Shown piece by piece: positions 51,943 to 60,797 of a stretch of 64,000 nucleotides of DNA. Position 1 is the stretch's first letter; each line of letters starts with the position of its first letter. The stretch is from Saprospiraceae bacterium (GTDB lineage: Bacteria; Bacteroidota; Bacteroidia; Chitinophagales; Saprospiraceae): the NCBI GenBank assembly GCA_019638455.1, contig JAHBTU010000002.1, positions 592,501 to 656,500 of the forward strand, written 5' to 3'. The translations under genes and the position numbers were made by a program. The notes below the pieces were generated by a model, which saw nothing but the letters and a program-made list of their open reading frames with translations, was not told where the DNA came from and made no database searches.

Positions 51943-53853
51943 TATTAACGCTCAATATGCGGTCACCCATTGGCGAAAGCGATACAGTGCCAGTAGCCAG
52001 CTCATCCGCTCGAAAAGTATGTTTCAAGTTCCCATCGTAATCCCAAATCCGAATCGTGCTATCGGCACAATGGACTAAGAGTTGTTTGCTTTTTGATAAA
52101 AAATGAATGTCGTCGGATTGTATGGGGGAGTAAAATGGTGCGTGCAGGGTTGCCACTAAATTTGTGACGGAATCCAATATCTGTATGCTAACGCGAGCGT
52201 TTTCATATTCGCCCGCTGCTATTCTTTCACCATCGGGAGAGACTTTCAATAAGGAAGCGACCTTTGCAGGAGCCATGTTTTTTTGCCACAACAGAACTCC
52301 CCCTCCATCGCCTACACTAGCTAAAACATTTCCTTTGGGTGTGGTAACAATAGAGGAAGGCCTATCATGTATCCTGAATTGGGAGAAGGTCTTCCTTTCA
52401 GTATCGTAAAAGCCTATATTGCCACTATGAGAAGAGATTACTAATACTCGGCCATTCTGCACAAATACTATCTTCGCTATGCCATAACCAAAGTCCGAGT
52501 AGGTTATTGGAAGGTTGGTTGTGGTCAAGTTGACATAATTAATCAGCATCAATTCGGAGTATTGAGATACCGCTATCTGCTTATTTTTTTCACTGATAGC
52601 CAATTTATAGCCCGAATACAACATTCTGATGGAGTCTAGCTGGCCCGTTTTTATATCCTTTAAGAACAAGAACTGACTTTTTGAGATTATCAACTTGTTT
52701 CCATCGGGTGTGAATTGCACTTCGCTTGCGTGGGTTTTTTTGCCCCATAGTGTATCAATAGTGCGCCCCAATGTATCCACGAGCACAAAGTTAAGATAAC
52801 CACTATTGCTATATCCGCCCAAAAGTATAAGCGAGCCATCGGGGGAATAGCTTCCTTTAAAGGTCTTCTTTTCCAAAAAACTATTGGAGAATTTCCTTAC
52901 CACTTCTCCGGTCTCTATGTCCCATACCGTACAGGTGTCATGGACAATTAGCAAATGCTTGTTGTCAGGAGAGAAGACAGGTTGGCCCAACATCCCCTTT
53001 TGTCGGTCAAATGTTTTTAGCAAAGCCCCATTGTCGCTATCAAGGAGATATATGCTGTCTTGCACTTTTGAAACGATATACCTTCCATTCGGCGAAAAGA
53101 CCGCATCTCCTCTCGTTTGGGTATGGATAGGAGCAGCCCAACGCTGCTTTCCATCCAAGCCCCAAAGGCGCATGGTGGAGTCGGCTCCGCAAGTGATGAG
53201 TGTTGTCCCGTCTGGAGAAAACGCGATGTCGTACACCCTGCCTGTGTGTGCGTTGAAGGGGCGATACATCCATGCATCGGGGGCGCTGGCGATGCTGTGC
53301 ATCACGGTTGCCACTCCCGGCTCCATGCAATACTGGCCGGTCGAATCGAGCGACTTTTCCCAGGCCATGGCGGCCAAATGTCGGCCCAGAGTGGGATTAT
53401 CTGTTGCTTTTGACAAGGCGAGGGCTGCCAATCGGTTGGCCTCGGAGGAGCGCTCGGCTTTTTGTTTTTCTAACAACGTGGTGCGCTCGGCGTTTACGGC
53501 GCGGGCGGCATTGGCCTCCGCTTGGCGTTTGGCGGATTCAGCTTCAAGGCGCTGCTGCTCTATTTTTTCAAAAACGGCCAACACCTTGCGATTGACCTCG
53601 GCTGAGGTGGCGGCATCACACTCTTCTTTCGCCGAAAGGTATTTTTTCAGAGCGCGGTCGTATTGTTTGTTTTTTTCAAAATCGGCGGCTTCGCGCAGTA
53701 GCCTTGCGCAATCGGTATTTTGCGCGTTGAGGGGTACGAAACCCGCCAACCAGCAAAGTGTTATGAAAAGTAGGTTCGTTTTCGGCATGGCAAGTATCAT
53801 GGTTTGGGTGATGCTGCGATGGTGACGATAATGAGTGATGTTGACCAAAGGCA

Positions 53854-55554
53854 CTATTCATTGCGCTCCAGCAGGCGCACTTGCTCCAACAGGTCGGCGC
53901 GGGTAGAATCCACCTCCAAAGCTGCGCGCAACATTTTAAGCTCGAGCAGCGGCTCTCCGGTAAGTCGGTGTGTTTCGGCCTTTTTCAGGTAGTCGTCCAC
54001 CTGTTTTTGTTTTAGCTCGGCGAGGCTTCGCTCGGCATTTTGTTGCGACATTTCGGCCTTCAATTGTGCGTCGTGGGCCAATCGGCTTTGTTTTATCGCC
54101 ATGATGGATGTCACTATGGATACCCCCGCAAGCACGAATCCGATAGCGGCATAGCGAGTGGCACGTTGGCGCTTGCGGCGCTCTTCCGTCAGCTCTGCTT
54201 GGCGTTTTCGCTCTGCCTCGGCTAGCTCTGCCTGCCGTTTGCGTTCGGCTTCCGCTTCGGCGGCACGCAGCTCTGCCTCCAAGCGGCGTGTTTTGGCTTT
54301 CAAAACCGGGGCCACGAGCGTGTCGTGGCTGAGCTCGTAAGTGTACCCCCCCCGCAGGTTAGGCTCTGCCCGCAGCAAATGCGTGTCCACAAGACGGAGC
54401 AGCAGGTCGTCGCTGATGCCGTAGGATTCATGGATTTGCACATCGAAGAGGGTGAGCCGCCGTTGCTCTTTTTCATAGACCAGTCCTTCCTCAATGAGTC
54501 GTCGGGCGGCCAACTGTTCTGCGGGGTCGTCTATTTGGGCAATCTGGTTGTCGTAATAGTGCCTAAACACCTGTTCAGGCTCGCCCACGTCGTCTGGCTC
54601 GATGAGGTAATCGGCAGACCGGTACACATACTGTTCGATGGATTGGCAAAGTATCTGCAACTGGAAGGATTCGATGGGCTGTGTTCCGCCTTTGGTCAGG
54701 TAGGCAAGCATCGTATCGAGTGCCGCGGGGGCATACTGGAAGGGCAAGGTGGCATAAGTGCCTTCTTTTTGAGCAGGTTGCTCTATGGCAGCGCGCGCCT
54801 CCGCTGGGCTAAGGGATTGCAGCTCGTATCGTTGCGAGAGTATTTGCGGCACATAAGTGGAAAGCCGGTCGAGGAGGCTCATGCGGTCGGAGCGGATAGC
54901 GCACACGATTCGGATGTTGAGGCGGCTTTCCAACGCCGCTTCTTCCTCGGCGGTCAAGAGGTCAGGTTGGGCAAGCAGAAACAGCTCGGCCATTTTGCGC
55001 ACGCGCTGTGGCACGGCTGTCTGGAGCAGTTCGGCAAGTTGCCGCCCGAATTGTTGCACCGCTTCGTCGGGATAGGTGAACAGCTCCTCAAATTGGTCGA
55101 ACACCAGCAAGAGTCCCTGTGGTGCCAAGTTTTTGCTTGCCGAGTTGGGGTTTAGGACGTTGGCACTGAGCTGGCGAGTTTTGGCAGCATACCAAAGGGA
55201 GCGGTCGTCGGGAAAAATCTTTTCCAAAAAAACAGGCTGGTTGAAGCCGCGCAGCAAAAGTTCGCGCGTAATCTGGACGGGCGTGTCAGTCTTGCTTTCC
55301 GTCCATGCGTTGAACCGCACGACGATGGGCTGCCATCGGCCTTCATTTTCCACGCGGGGCAAAAGACCTGCGTTGAGCAAGGAACTTTTCCCCAGTCCTG
55401 ATTTGGAATAAAACACCACCAACTGCTCTATTTGCAACAGGTTGTGCAGCTCGCGCACGGCCTGTTCGCGCCCAAAAAACAAGTGCTGCTGGCCGGGCGC
55501 GAATGGCCGGGCACCTGGGTAACGATAGGGCAGGTGGGAAGGGTTTGCTTTCAT
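53854..55554 (-). CDS. nSTAND1-type NTPase with C-terminal transmembrane segment
   Basis: 566 residues. The segment PYPGARPF-like YRYPGARPFAPGQQHLFFGRE opens an nSTAND1 ATPase domain. Walker A is SGLGKSSLLNAGLLP (about residue 52), Walker B LLLVFDQFEELF, and a sensor-type RSDR follows. A winged-helix segment (YELSHDTLVAPVLK) precedes a coiled coil of repeated AEAERKRQAEL, one membrane helix (about 465-487, TRYAAIGFVLAGVSIVTSIMAI) and a 79-residue tail outside. STAND NTPases act as signal-controlled oligomerising switches. In many relatives WD40 repeats follow on the same chain; here the next gene supplies them, starting at the stop codon. Confidence 0.88.
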   Translation of the reverse strand: MKANPSHLPYRYPGARPFAPGQQHLFFGREQAVRELHNLLQIEQLVVFYSKSGLGKSSLLNAGLLPRVENEGRWQPIVVRFNAWTESKTDTPVQITRELLLRGFNQPVFLEKIFPDDRSLWYAAKTRQLSANVLNPNSASKNLAPQGLLLVFDQFEELFTYPDEAVQQFGRQLAELLQTAVPQRVRKMAELFLLAQPDLLTAEEEAALESRLNIRIVCAIRSDRMSLLDRLSTYVPQILSQRYELQSLSPAEARAAIEQPAQKEGTYATLPFQYAPAALDTMLAYLTKGGTQPIESFQLQILCQSIEQYVYRSADYLIEPDDVGEPEQVFRHYYDNQIAQIDDPAEQLAARRLIEEGLVYEKEQRRLTLFDVQIHESYGISDDLLLRLVDTHLLRAEPNLRGGYTYELSHDTLVAPVLKAKTRRLEAELRAAEAEAERKRQAELAEAERKRQAELTEERRKRQRATRYAAIGFVLAGVSIVTSIMAIKQSRLAHDAQLKAEMSQQNAERSLAELKQKQVDDYLKKAETHRLTGEPLLELKMLRAALEVDSTRADLLEQVRLLERNE

Positions 55555-55559
55555 GGGAG

Positions 55560-56768
55560 CTAGGCAGGTTGCATGGCTGCCTCACGCACCCGATTGATGA
55601 GGGCGGCAAGGTCGTAAGTGATTTTTGCGCGTTCCACGTTGTCTTCTTGAGTGTATAAAACCCCCGCTTGTGCCTTGCGTTCCAAATTCTCGAAACGACT
55701 CATCATCAGCACCGCTTGCATTTCCAGTTCGCGGAATGGCGGATGGGGGCTGCGGGCTGGCGACAACAGCACACGGAGCGAGTCGAGTGCGTTGCGGGTA
55801 TCGCCGTAGGCTATCAGGTTCATGATTTCGTCGGGCGTATTGACCAGTTTGGGGGTTGGTGGGGTGGCGTCGTCGGGCGTTGCGGAGGGGCTTTGGCGGA
55901 GCATCCCCTTGTCGGCACAGCGTTCGTGAAGCTCCTGCACGAATGCCTGAATGTTCTCTTCCACGAATTGTATTTTAAACTGCTGCTCATACATGGAGCG
56001 CGTCGTAGGGTCAAGCGCGTCGGGGGCGGGCGAGATGCGGTCGAAGTTGGCCCCGTCCGCGTGAATGCCCAATACGCGAAGTAGCAACTGCATATACCAT
56101 TTCCCAAAGGGTATCCCAAGAAAGATATAGTTGTTGGCTTGCAAGAGCTCTGCTTTCAACTCTGTGTTCATGCGTCCGCCAGTAAACACTGCTTCCAAAT
56201 AATCGAACAAATCATTGTGGGTCAGCACCAGCGACTCATCTTCTTCCACCCAGCCGAGCAGATTGAAGAATACGGGGAGTTCGCTCACGGGTTTTTCCAA
56301 AGGCTTTGCCGCTTGGCCATAGTGGTAGTAGGTGGTTTGATGGGCTACCCTGTGCGCCGTCAGCACTTTGGAGGGCAGGCGGTCTGGCACAAAAGACACG
56401 ATGACCTGAAAGGGAATCTGCGCTATTTTTTCAAAAATAGCCTCTGCCTGAGGAAATGGCCCGTTGTAAAAATCGCGCATCTGCGAAATGACGCGCGAAC
56501 GAAACTTGTTTTCACGAAACAAGAAAAAACCGTCATTTTCATAGAAAGATTGGATGTAGGGGTGCTTGGCGTTTCGAGCGTCCAGCGCGCGGCAAAGCGC
56601 CTCTTCCAATGGTGTCCCCTCCGCATCGGTGTAAACCTGTGGGCCGATGATAAGGACACATTTCCTGCGGCGGATGGTGTCGGTGATAAAATTCCAGTCT
56701 GTTTGCAAGGCGAGTTTGGCTTTTTTGTACTGCCTCAAAGTTAATGTGCCAACCTGAGATGATGTCAA
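55560..56768 (-). CDS. SIR2-like protein with C-terminal effector-associated domain (EAD11-like)
   Basis: About 402 residues, apparently from a TTG codon at 56768; no ATG lies near. Residues about 30-270 follow the SIR2_2 pattern: a hydrophobic strand CVLIIGPQV, then IVSFVPDRLPSKVL, PVFFNLLGWVEEDESLVLTHNDLFDYL and YIFLGIPFGKWYMQLLLRVL. Active SIR2 NADases have TTNxD and an L-H-G histidine; these read SFVPD and FNLLG, so activity is doubtful. The last 90 residues (EIMNLIAYGDTRNALDSLRVLL, then NLERKAQAGVLYTQEDNVERAKI) resemble effector-associated domain 11, an adaptor of STAND-linked conflict systems. Five bases separate it from the nSTAND gene. Confidence 0.7.
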   Translation of the reverse strand: MTSSQVGTLTLRQYKKAKLALQTDWNFITDTIRRRKCVLIIGPQVYTDAEGTPLEEALCRALDARNAKHPYIQSFYENDGFFLFRENKFRSRVISQMRDFYNGPFPQAEAIFEKIAQIPFQVIVSFVPDRLPSKVLTAHRVAHQTTYYHYGQAAKPLEKPVSELPVFFNLLGWVEEDESLVLTHNDLFDYLEAVFTGGRMNTELKAELLQANNYIFLGIPFGKWYMQLLLRVLGIHADGANFDRISPAPDALDPTTRSMYEQQFKIQFVEENIQAFVQELHERCADKGMLRQSPSATPDDATPPTPKLVNTPDEIMNLIAYGDTRNALDSLRVLLSPARSPHPPFRELEMQAVLMMSRFENLERKAQAGVLYTQEDNVERAKITYDLAALINRVREAAMQPA

Positions 56769-56847
56769 TAAAAAAACGCGGAAAATTTTTGTTGACTCTT
56801 TTTCGCTTTTAATCTGGGCATATCTTCGCCGTTCTCAAACTGACACC

Positions 56848-58140
56848 ATGCGTCATTTATTCACAGCCTTTTGTTGTTTCTTATGCTGCGCTGCACCGTG
56901 GGCGCTTTATTCCCAGGCCACATACCTGCATTGCGGTCGCCTTGTGCCTATCAAAGGCGAGCCTCAAACTGCCGTTACTCTTGTGGTGCAAGGCGACACT
57001 ATCGCCCGCATTGAGCGCGGCTACACCGCTGCGCCAAAGGGTGTGCAACTTATTGATTTGAAAAACAAAACCGTGTTGCCGGGGCTGATTGATTGCCACG
57101 TTCATTTTGAATTCGAGCAAAATCGCAATTCCTACAACGAGCGATTCACGCTCGGCGAGGCCGATATTGCTTTTCGCGCCGCCTTATATGCCAAACGAAC
57201 CCTTGAAGTGGGCTTCACGACGGTGCGCGATCTCGGCGGGCGCGGCGTGAACATCGCTTTGCGCAATGCCATCAATAGCGGTTTTGCCGAAGGCCCGCGC
57301 ATCGTCACTTCCGGCAAAACCCTCAGCATCACGGGAGGGCACGGCGACCCTACCACCGGCGCTCGCGAGGACTTGTTCGACCCTCCTCCCGGCGCGGAAG
57401 AGGGCATTGCCGATGGCCCCGATGCTTGTCGAGCCGCCGTTCGCAATCAGGTGAGGCGTGGTGCCGATTGCATCAAGGTGTGCGCGACGGGTGGGGTGCT
57501 CTCGCTTGCACGCGACGGGCGACTGCCCCACTATGCAGAGGACGAACTTGTCACCATCGTGAAAACCGCGCGCGACCTGGGCGTGGATGTCGCGGCACAC
57601 GCGCACGGCGACGAGGGGATGCGGCGTGCGGTGGAGGCTGGCGTGGTCAGCATAGAGCATGGTACCTTCATGAGCGAGGCCACTATGGACGCTATGATAA
57701 AACATGGCACTTGGTATGTGCCCACCGTCACGGCTGGCAAAGCGGTGAGTGACAGTGCGCAATTCGCGCAAGGATTTTTCCCAGAAGTGGTGCGGGTGAA
57801 GGCGCTCAACATTGGACCGCAGATTCAAGCCACGCTCGGCAAGGCATATAAAAAAGGCGTGAAAATCGCTTTCGGCACCGACGCGGGTGTTTTCCCACAC
57901 GGCAAGAACAACCTCGAATTTGTTTACATGGCCGAATCCGGCATGAAAAACAGCGATATTCTCCGAGCAGCCACGCTTGATGCGGCTACCTTGCTTCGCC
58001 TGCAAGACAAAATCGGCAGCCTCGAACCCGGAAAATTGGCAGACATTGTGGCAGTAGAGGGCAATCCGCTCGACGACATTCGGGCCATGCTCAAAGTGCC
58101 TTTCGTGATGAAGGATGGAAAGGTTTTCAAAAACGAGTAA
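56848..58140 (+). CDS. Exported amidohydrolase (imidazolonepropionase/Xaa-Pro dipeptidase-like)
   Basis: 430 residues with a signal peptide (MRHLFTAFCCFLCCAAPWALYSQ). Metal-site motifs of the amidohydrolase superfamily are complete: HxH in GLIDCHVHFE, the bridging lysine in CIKVCATGG, His in VAAHAHGDEG, His in VSIEHGTFM and Asp in AFGTDAGVFPHG. The C-terminus shows the standard GSLEPGKLADIV. Secreted relatives cleave dipeptides or similar amides; the substrate is not determined. Divergent from the SIR2-like gene, with about 80 bases between. Confidence 0.92.
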   Translation: MRHLFTAFCCFLCCAAPWALYSQATYLHCGRLVPIKGEPQTAVTLVVQGDTIARIERGYTAAPKGVQLIDLKNKTVLPGLIDCHVHFEFEQNRNSYNERFTLGEADIAFRAALYAKRTLEVGFTTVRDLGGRGVNIALRNAINSGFAEGPRIVTSGKTLSITGGHGDPTTGAREDLFDPPPGAEEGIADGPDACRAAVRNQVRRGADCIKVCATGGVLSLARDGRLPHYAEDELVTIVKTARDLGVDVAAHAHGDEGMRRAVEAGVVSIEHGTFMSEATMDAMIKHGTWYVPTVTAGKAVSDSAQFAQGFFPEVVRVKALNIGPQIQATLGKAYKKGVKIAFGTDAGVFPHGKNNLEFVYMAESGMKNSDILRAATLDAATLLRLQDKIGSLEPGKLADIVAVEGNPLDDIRAMLKVPFVMKDGKVFKNE

Positions 58141-58149
58141 ATGGGTTGT

Positions 58150-58192
58150 TGTTGCGATGGAGGGCTTTGGCGAGTGAAAGCCCTCCCATCGC
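58150..58192. repeat. Hairpin related to the palindrome at 13892
   Basis: Arms GCGATGGAGGGCTTT / AAAGCCCTCCCATCGC (one bulged base), 58154-58168 and 58177-58192. The sequence TTGTTGCGATGGAGGGCTTT differs from the arm at 13897 at one position. It lies between convergent genes and could also act as a terminator, though no T-run follows. Confidence 0.6.
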
Positions 58193-58203
58193 CAACGCTC
58201 AAA

Positions 58204-59352
58204 TCACCGCACCCGCCTCCCCTTCCATTCATATTTTTTGAAAAACAAGCTTGCCGTTCCAACGATGGGGATGTATAGTGTGTGCAGAAAAAATGAGGGG
58301 ACAAACCACCTCAACAAGTCCATTCTTTTGAAAAAAAAGCACATTTCACGCAAAAAAACAAAATCGGAGAGTGCCTTGACGCTTGTTTGAAAAAGCAACA
58401 CCCATGCTAAAACTGGCTCAAAAATCAATACGGACAGGGCGAGGTTGAGCCAAATGCTCCAACAGAACAAAAAGACAACCAACAATGCCAGCCTGACTGG
58501 CCATTCCTTCAAGACAACGTTCTTGGTGCCCCAGCGCAAGCGTTGCTGAAAAAAAGACCTCCAATCGGGTTTGGCCTCTGTGAATACCGTCGCAGAAGGG
58601 TTTTTCAAAAAAAAGACACCGCCGGGCCATCGAGCCGCTATCTTCTGAAGCAGAAACATATCGTCGCCAGAAGCCAGATGCTCATTGCCGTCAAAGCCCC
58701 CGACCTCCTCAAACGCGGCTTTGCGATACGCGAAATTGGCCCCATTGCCCATGCGCTGCCAACCGTAGAATATACCTGCTCCCGCGATGCCCATCAGTCC
58801 CAACAAATCAAGCGATTGAAAATGTTGGAGCAAATTGTGTTCGCGGTGGAAGGAGACAGGCGCGACGACTCCCTTGTGATTGGCACCCAATCCCGACGCC
58901 AACAATCGCAACCAATCTTTGGGCACCTCGCAATCTGCGTCGGTGGTCACGATGACTTCGCCTGAAGCGTGGGCAATTCCGATTTCGAGGGCCTTTTTTT
59001 TCCAAGAAAAAATAACAGTCTCGGGCGAAACAAAACGTACTAAGGGAAGCAGGCTAACGGACAGCAATGGGTGTTGGGCTGAAAATTGCTGCACGATGCT
59101 CGCGGTGTCGTCGTCCGAGTGGTCGTCCACTACGATAATCTCAAGCAAATGGGTTGGATAGGAACCCTCTGCAATGGATTGCAGACAGGCTTTGATGTTG
59201 GCTGCTTCGTTGCGTGCGGGCACTACCACGCTGACCCGTTCGCTGGGGACCCAGTTGTTGCTATGCCATTCGGGCAAGGCCCGCCAGCCATGCCGATAGA
59301 GCAGGAGCAGGCCGGCGTATGCAATTGCCAAAAAGGCGGAAACGATAAGCAT
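58204..59352 (-). CDS. Membrane glycosyltransferase family 2
   Basis: About 382 residues from the ATG at 59352; the longer GTG start at 59394 lies in the tRNA terminator. Layout: an N-terminal membrane helix (MLIVSAFLAIAYAGLLLLY), a GT-A domain (VSVVVPARNEAANIKACLQSI, VVDDHSDD, TTDADCEVPKDWL, ASGDDMFLL, then QQRLRWGTK as the QxxRW motif) and three or four C-terminal helices. The presence of QxxRW indicates a processive-type or lipid/polysaccharide transferase at the inner membrane. Product unknown. Confidence 0.88.
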   Translation of the reverse strand: MLIVSAFLAIAYAGLLLLYRHGWRALPEWHSNNWVPSERVSVVVPARNEAANIKACLQSIAEGSYPTHLLEIIVVDDHSDDDTASIVQQFSAQHPLLSVSLLPLVRFVSPETVIFSWKKKALEIGIAHASGEVIVTTDADCEVPKDWLRLLASGLGANHKGVVAPVSFHREHNLLQHFQSLDLLGLMGIAGAGIFYGWQRMGNGANFAYRKAAFEEVGGFDGNEHLASGDDMFLLQKIAARWPGGVFFLKNPSATVFTEAKPDWRSFFQQRLRWGTKNVVLKEWPVRLALLVVFLFCWSIWLNLALSVLIFEPVLAWVLLFQTSVKALSDFVFLREMCFFFKRMDLLRWFVPSFFLHTLYIPIVGTASLFFKKYEWKGRRVR

Positions 59353-59370
59353 ACCCCAAACAAAGACAAA

Positions 59371-59400
59371 TCCCCCGTGAATCTTGAAATTCACGGGGGA
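59371..59400 (-). terminator. Terminator after tRNA-Gln
   Basis: A perfect 12-bp inverted repeat TCCCCCGTGAAT / ATTCACGGGGGA with a 6-nt loop, then TTTGTCTTTG on the minus strand. Confidence 0.7.
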
Positions 59401-59415
59401 TTATCGCATTTTTTG

Positions 59416-59486
59416 TTGGCTCACAAGGACTCGAACCCTGAATAACAGAACCAAAATCTGCTGTGTTACCATTACACCATGAGCCA
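59416..59486 (-). tRNA. tRNA-Gln (TTG)
   Basis: 71 nt. The acceptor TGGCTCA pairs with TGAGCCA, followed by discriminator A. The anticodon loop contains TTG within GATTTTGGTTC. The T-arm CAGGGTTCGAGTCCTTG is canonical. The 3' CCA is not encoded. Promoter and terminator are both visible. Confidence 0.93.
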
Positions 59487-59504
59487 ATCGCTTCAAAAGC
59501 GGGG

Positions 59505-59536
59505 CAAAAGTAGGTCGAGATTCGCTACTGTGCAAG
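59505..59536 (-). promoter_or_regulatory. Promoter of tRNA-Gln
   Basis: On the minus strand CTTG (59533-59536) and TACTTTTG (59505-59512) are separated by 20 nt, the same arrangement as at rplM; the tRNA starts 18 bases downstream. Confidence 0.6.
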
Positions 59537-59554
59537 ATTGGGCCAAAAAAAAAT

Positions 59555-59977
59555 CTATTTCACCCGCGTCCAATACTGCGTTCGGTAAAACGGACCCAAA
59601 TAGCCTCGCACCACCAGCGTGTTGGGGTCGCCTTCCTTAAGCCAGATTTTGCAACGGTACCACTTGCCTTTTTCAGGGTCGAGGATATCTCCTGCTTGCC
59701 ACATGCCTTCCTTCAAGACCATGTTGACAAGAATAATCATGTTGAGTACAGGCTGGTTTTTGCGTTCACCGGGACATTTTTCACAAAGGCGGTCAGCGCG
59801 TTCGCGCAAGAGTTTGGTGATTTTGCCGTAAAGTTTTCCGCTTGCCTCATAAATTTCTACATGGCTCTTTTCTTCGTTGGTTTCGTCGTCCTTTGTTTTC
59901 CAAGTGCCGAAGACGCTTTGCGTGTGGGCTACCACAAAAACAAAGATGGCGGCGAGCGTGAGCAGCGTTTTTTTCAT
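59555..59977 (-). CDS. DUF2147 domain protein, exported
   Basis: 140 residues from the ATG at 59977, which begins the signal peptide MKKTLLTLAAIFVFVVAHTQ; the frame extends to 60028 into the neighbouring reductase gene. The body is a DUF2147 domain: VFGTWKTKDDETNEEKSHVEIYE, KLYGKITKL, then DILDPEKGKWYRCKIWL and RGYLGPFYRTQYWTRV. Members are small secreted lipocalin-like proteins of unknown role. Reads in the same direction as the reductase at 60012, 34 bases after it. Confidence 0.88.
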   Translation of the reverse strand: MKKTLLTLAAIFVFVVAHTQSVFGTWKTKDDETNEEKSHVEIYEASGKLYGKITKLLRERADRLCEKCPGERKNQPVLNMIILVNMVLKEGMWQAGDILDPEKGKWYRCKIWLKEGDPNTLVVRGYLGPFYRTQYWTRVK

Positions 59978-60011
59978 AAAAAAAGGAGGTTTGAGTTTTG
60001 GCATGAAACGG

Positions 60012-60794
60012 TTATCCGTAGAGTTCATAGTGAATTTGCGAGCGAGCGTAGCCCAATTTGAGCAGCAGATTGGCCACCGCCTCGTCTATCATGTTGCTCC
60101 AGCCACAAATATAGAAATCCACGTCGGAACGCACGTTTTGGTAATGTTCCATATAAATCTGATGCACATGACCCCGATAGCCTGACCAGTCGGGTTGGCG
60201 CGATAGCGCGATGTCGTAGCGGAAACCGGGCATGGTGCGCGTGAGTTCTTCAAATTCGGCGCGATACAAAATGTCGCTTTCGGTGCGCGTTCCAAAAATA
60301 AGATGGATGTTCCGATGTGGCTTGCCGCTCATTTTTAGGTCGTGCAGCATACTGCGAAAGGGCGCTACCCCGGTGCCGGTGCAGATGAAAACGAGGTCTT
60401 TTTCGATTCTGTCGGGCAGCACAAACCCGCCGTCTGGCCCTTTGAAGCGAAGGGCCGAGCCGGGTTGCACTTCTTCGAAGAGATATTTGGTGGCGATGCC
60501 GTTGTCCGTTCGGACGATGCAGAATTCCAGCACGTTGGAGCCGTCAGGGGCGTTGGCGATGGAGTAGCTGCGCCAGCGTTGTAGCCGCTTGTCGCCGATG
60601 GGCAAATCCATCGTGATGAATTGGCCAGCTTTAAAATCAAAGGATTGCAGCTCTGGGACCTCAACGGAAAAGTGATTGACCTGTGGGGCTATTGGCTCGC
60701 TTTTTTTAACGCGGCCATCATACCAAGTAGTGGGCATTTTAAAGTGTGTGTTTGCCCCATTAACAGTTGTTGGTGGCATCGGGTTCAGCAACAT
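60012..60794 (-). CDS. Ferredoxin-NADP reductase-like flavoprotein
   Basis: Up to 260 residues; an ATG at 60737 gives 241 and fits the family start better. The FAD-binding RSYSIAN motif, the phosphate-binding GGFVLPD region and the NAD(P) motif CTGTGVAPFRSML are present, ending in YELYG where the family C-terminus stacks on FAD. There is no 2Fe-2S or globin domain, so it passes electrons between NAD(P)H and a separate carrier. The longer start would lie only 3 bases after the preceding gene's stop, suggesting co-transcription. Confidence 0.88.
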   Translation of the reverse strand: MLLNPMPPTTVNGANTHFKMPTTWYDGRVKKSEPIAPQVNHFSVEVPELQSFDFKAGQFITMDLPIGDKRLQRWRSYSIANAPDGSNVLEFCIVRTDNGIATKYLFEEVQPGSALRFKGPDGGFVLPDRIEKDLVFICTGTGVAPFRSMLHDLKMSGKPHRNIHLIFGTRTESDILYRAEFEELTRTMPGFRYDIALSRQPDWSGYRGHVHQIYMEHYQNVRSDVDFYICGWSNMIDEAVANLLLKLGYARSQIHYELYG

Positions 60795-60797
60795 TTG

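Larger units (their letters stand above)
48732..53788 (-). pseudogene. WD40/TPR protein gene interrupted by an IS1-family element
   Basis: The 5' part (53788-51943) gives a signal peptide (MPKTNLLFITLCWLAGFVPLNAQ), a TPR-like pair, a coiled coil rich in A/E/R, then WD40 repeats (FSPDGTTLITCGADSTMRLWGLDG and others). The 3' part (51155-48732) continues with WD40 repeats, then TPR-like units (YGDFLLNKKQWSDARAVYEKA, YGNFFFNARQWSKAQLLLEKA) to the end. Deleting 51156-51934 (779 bases: insertion plus one target copy) joins the two in frame, giving about 1,425 residues with a WD40 blade reading through the junction (NNKGNALIWDDKGEKVG). As it stands, the upstream product ends shortly inside the IS. 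A GTG start at 53854, overlapping the nSTAND stop, is also possible. Confidence 0.9.
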
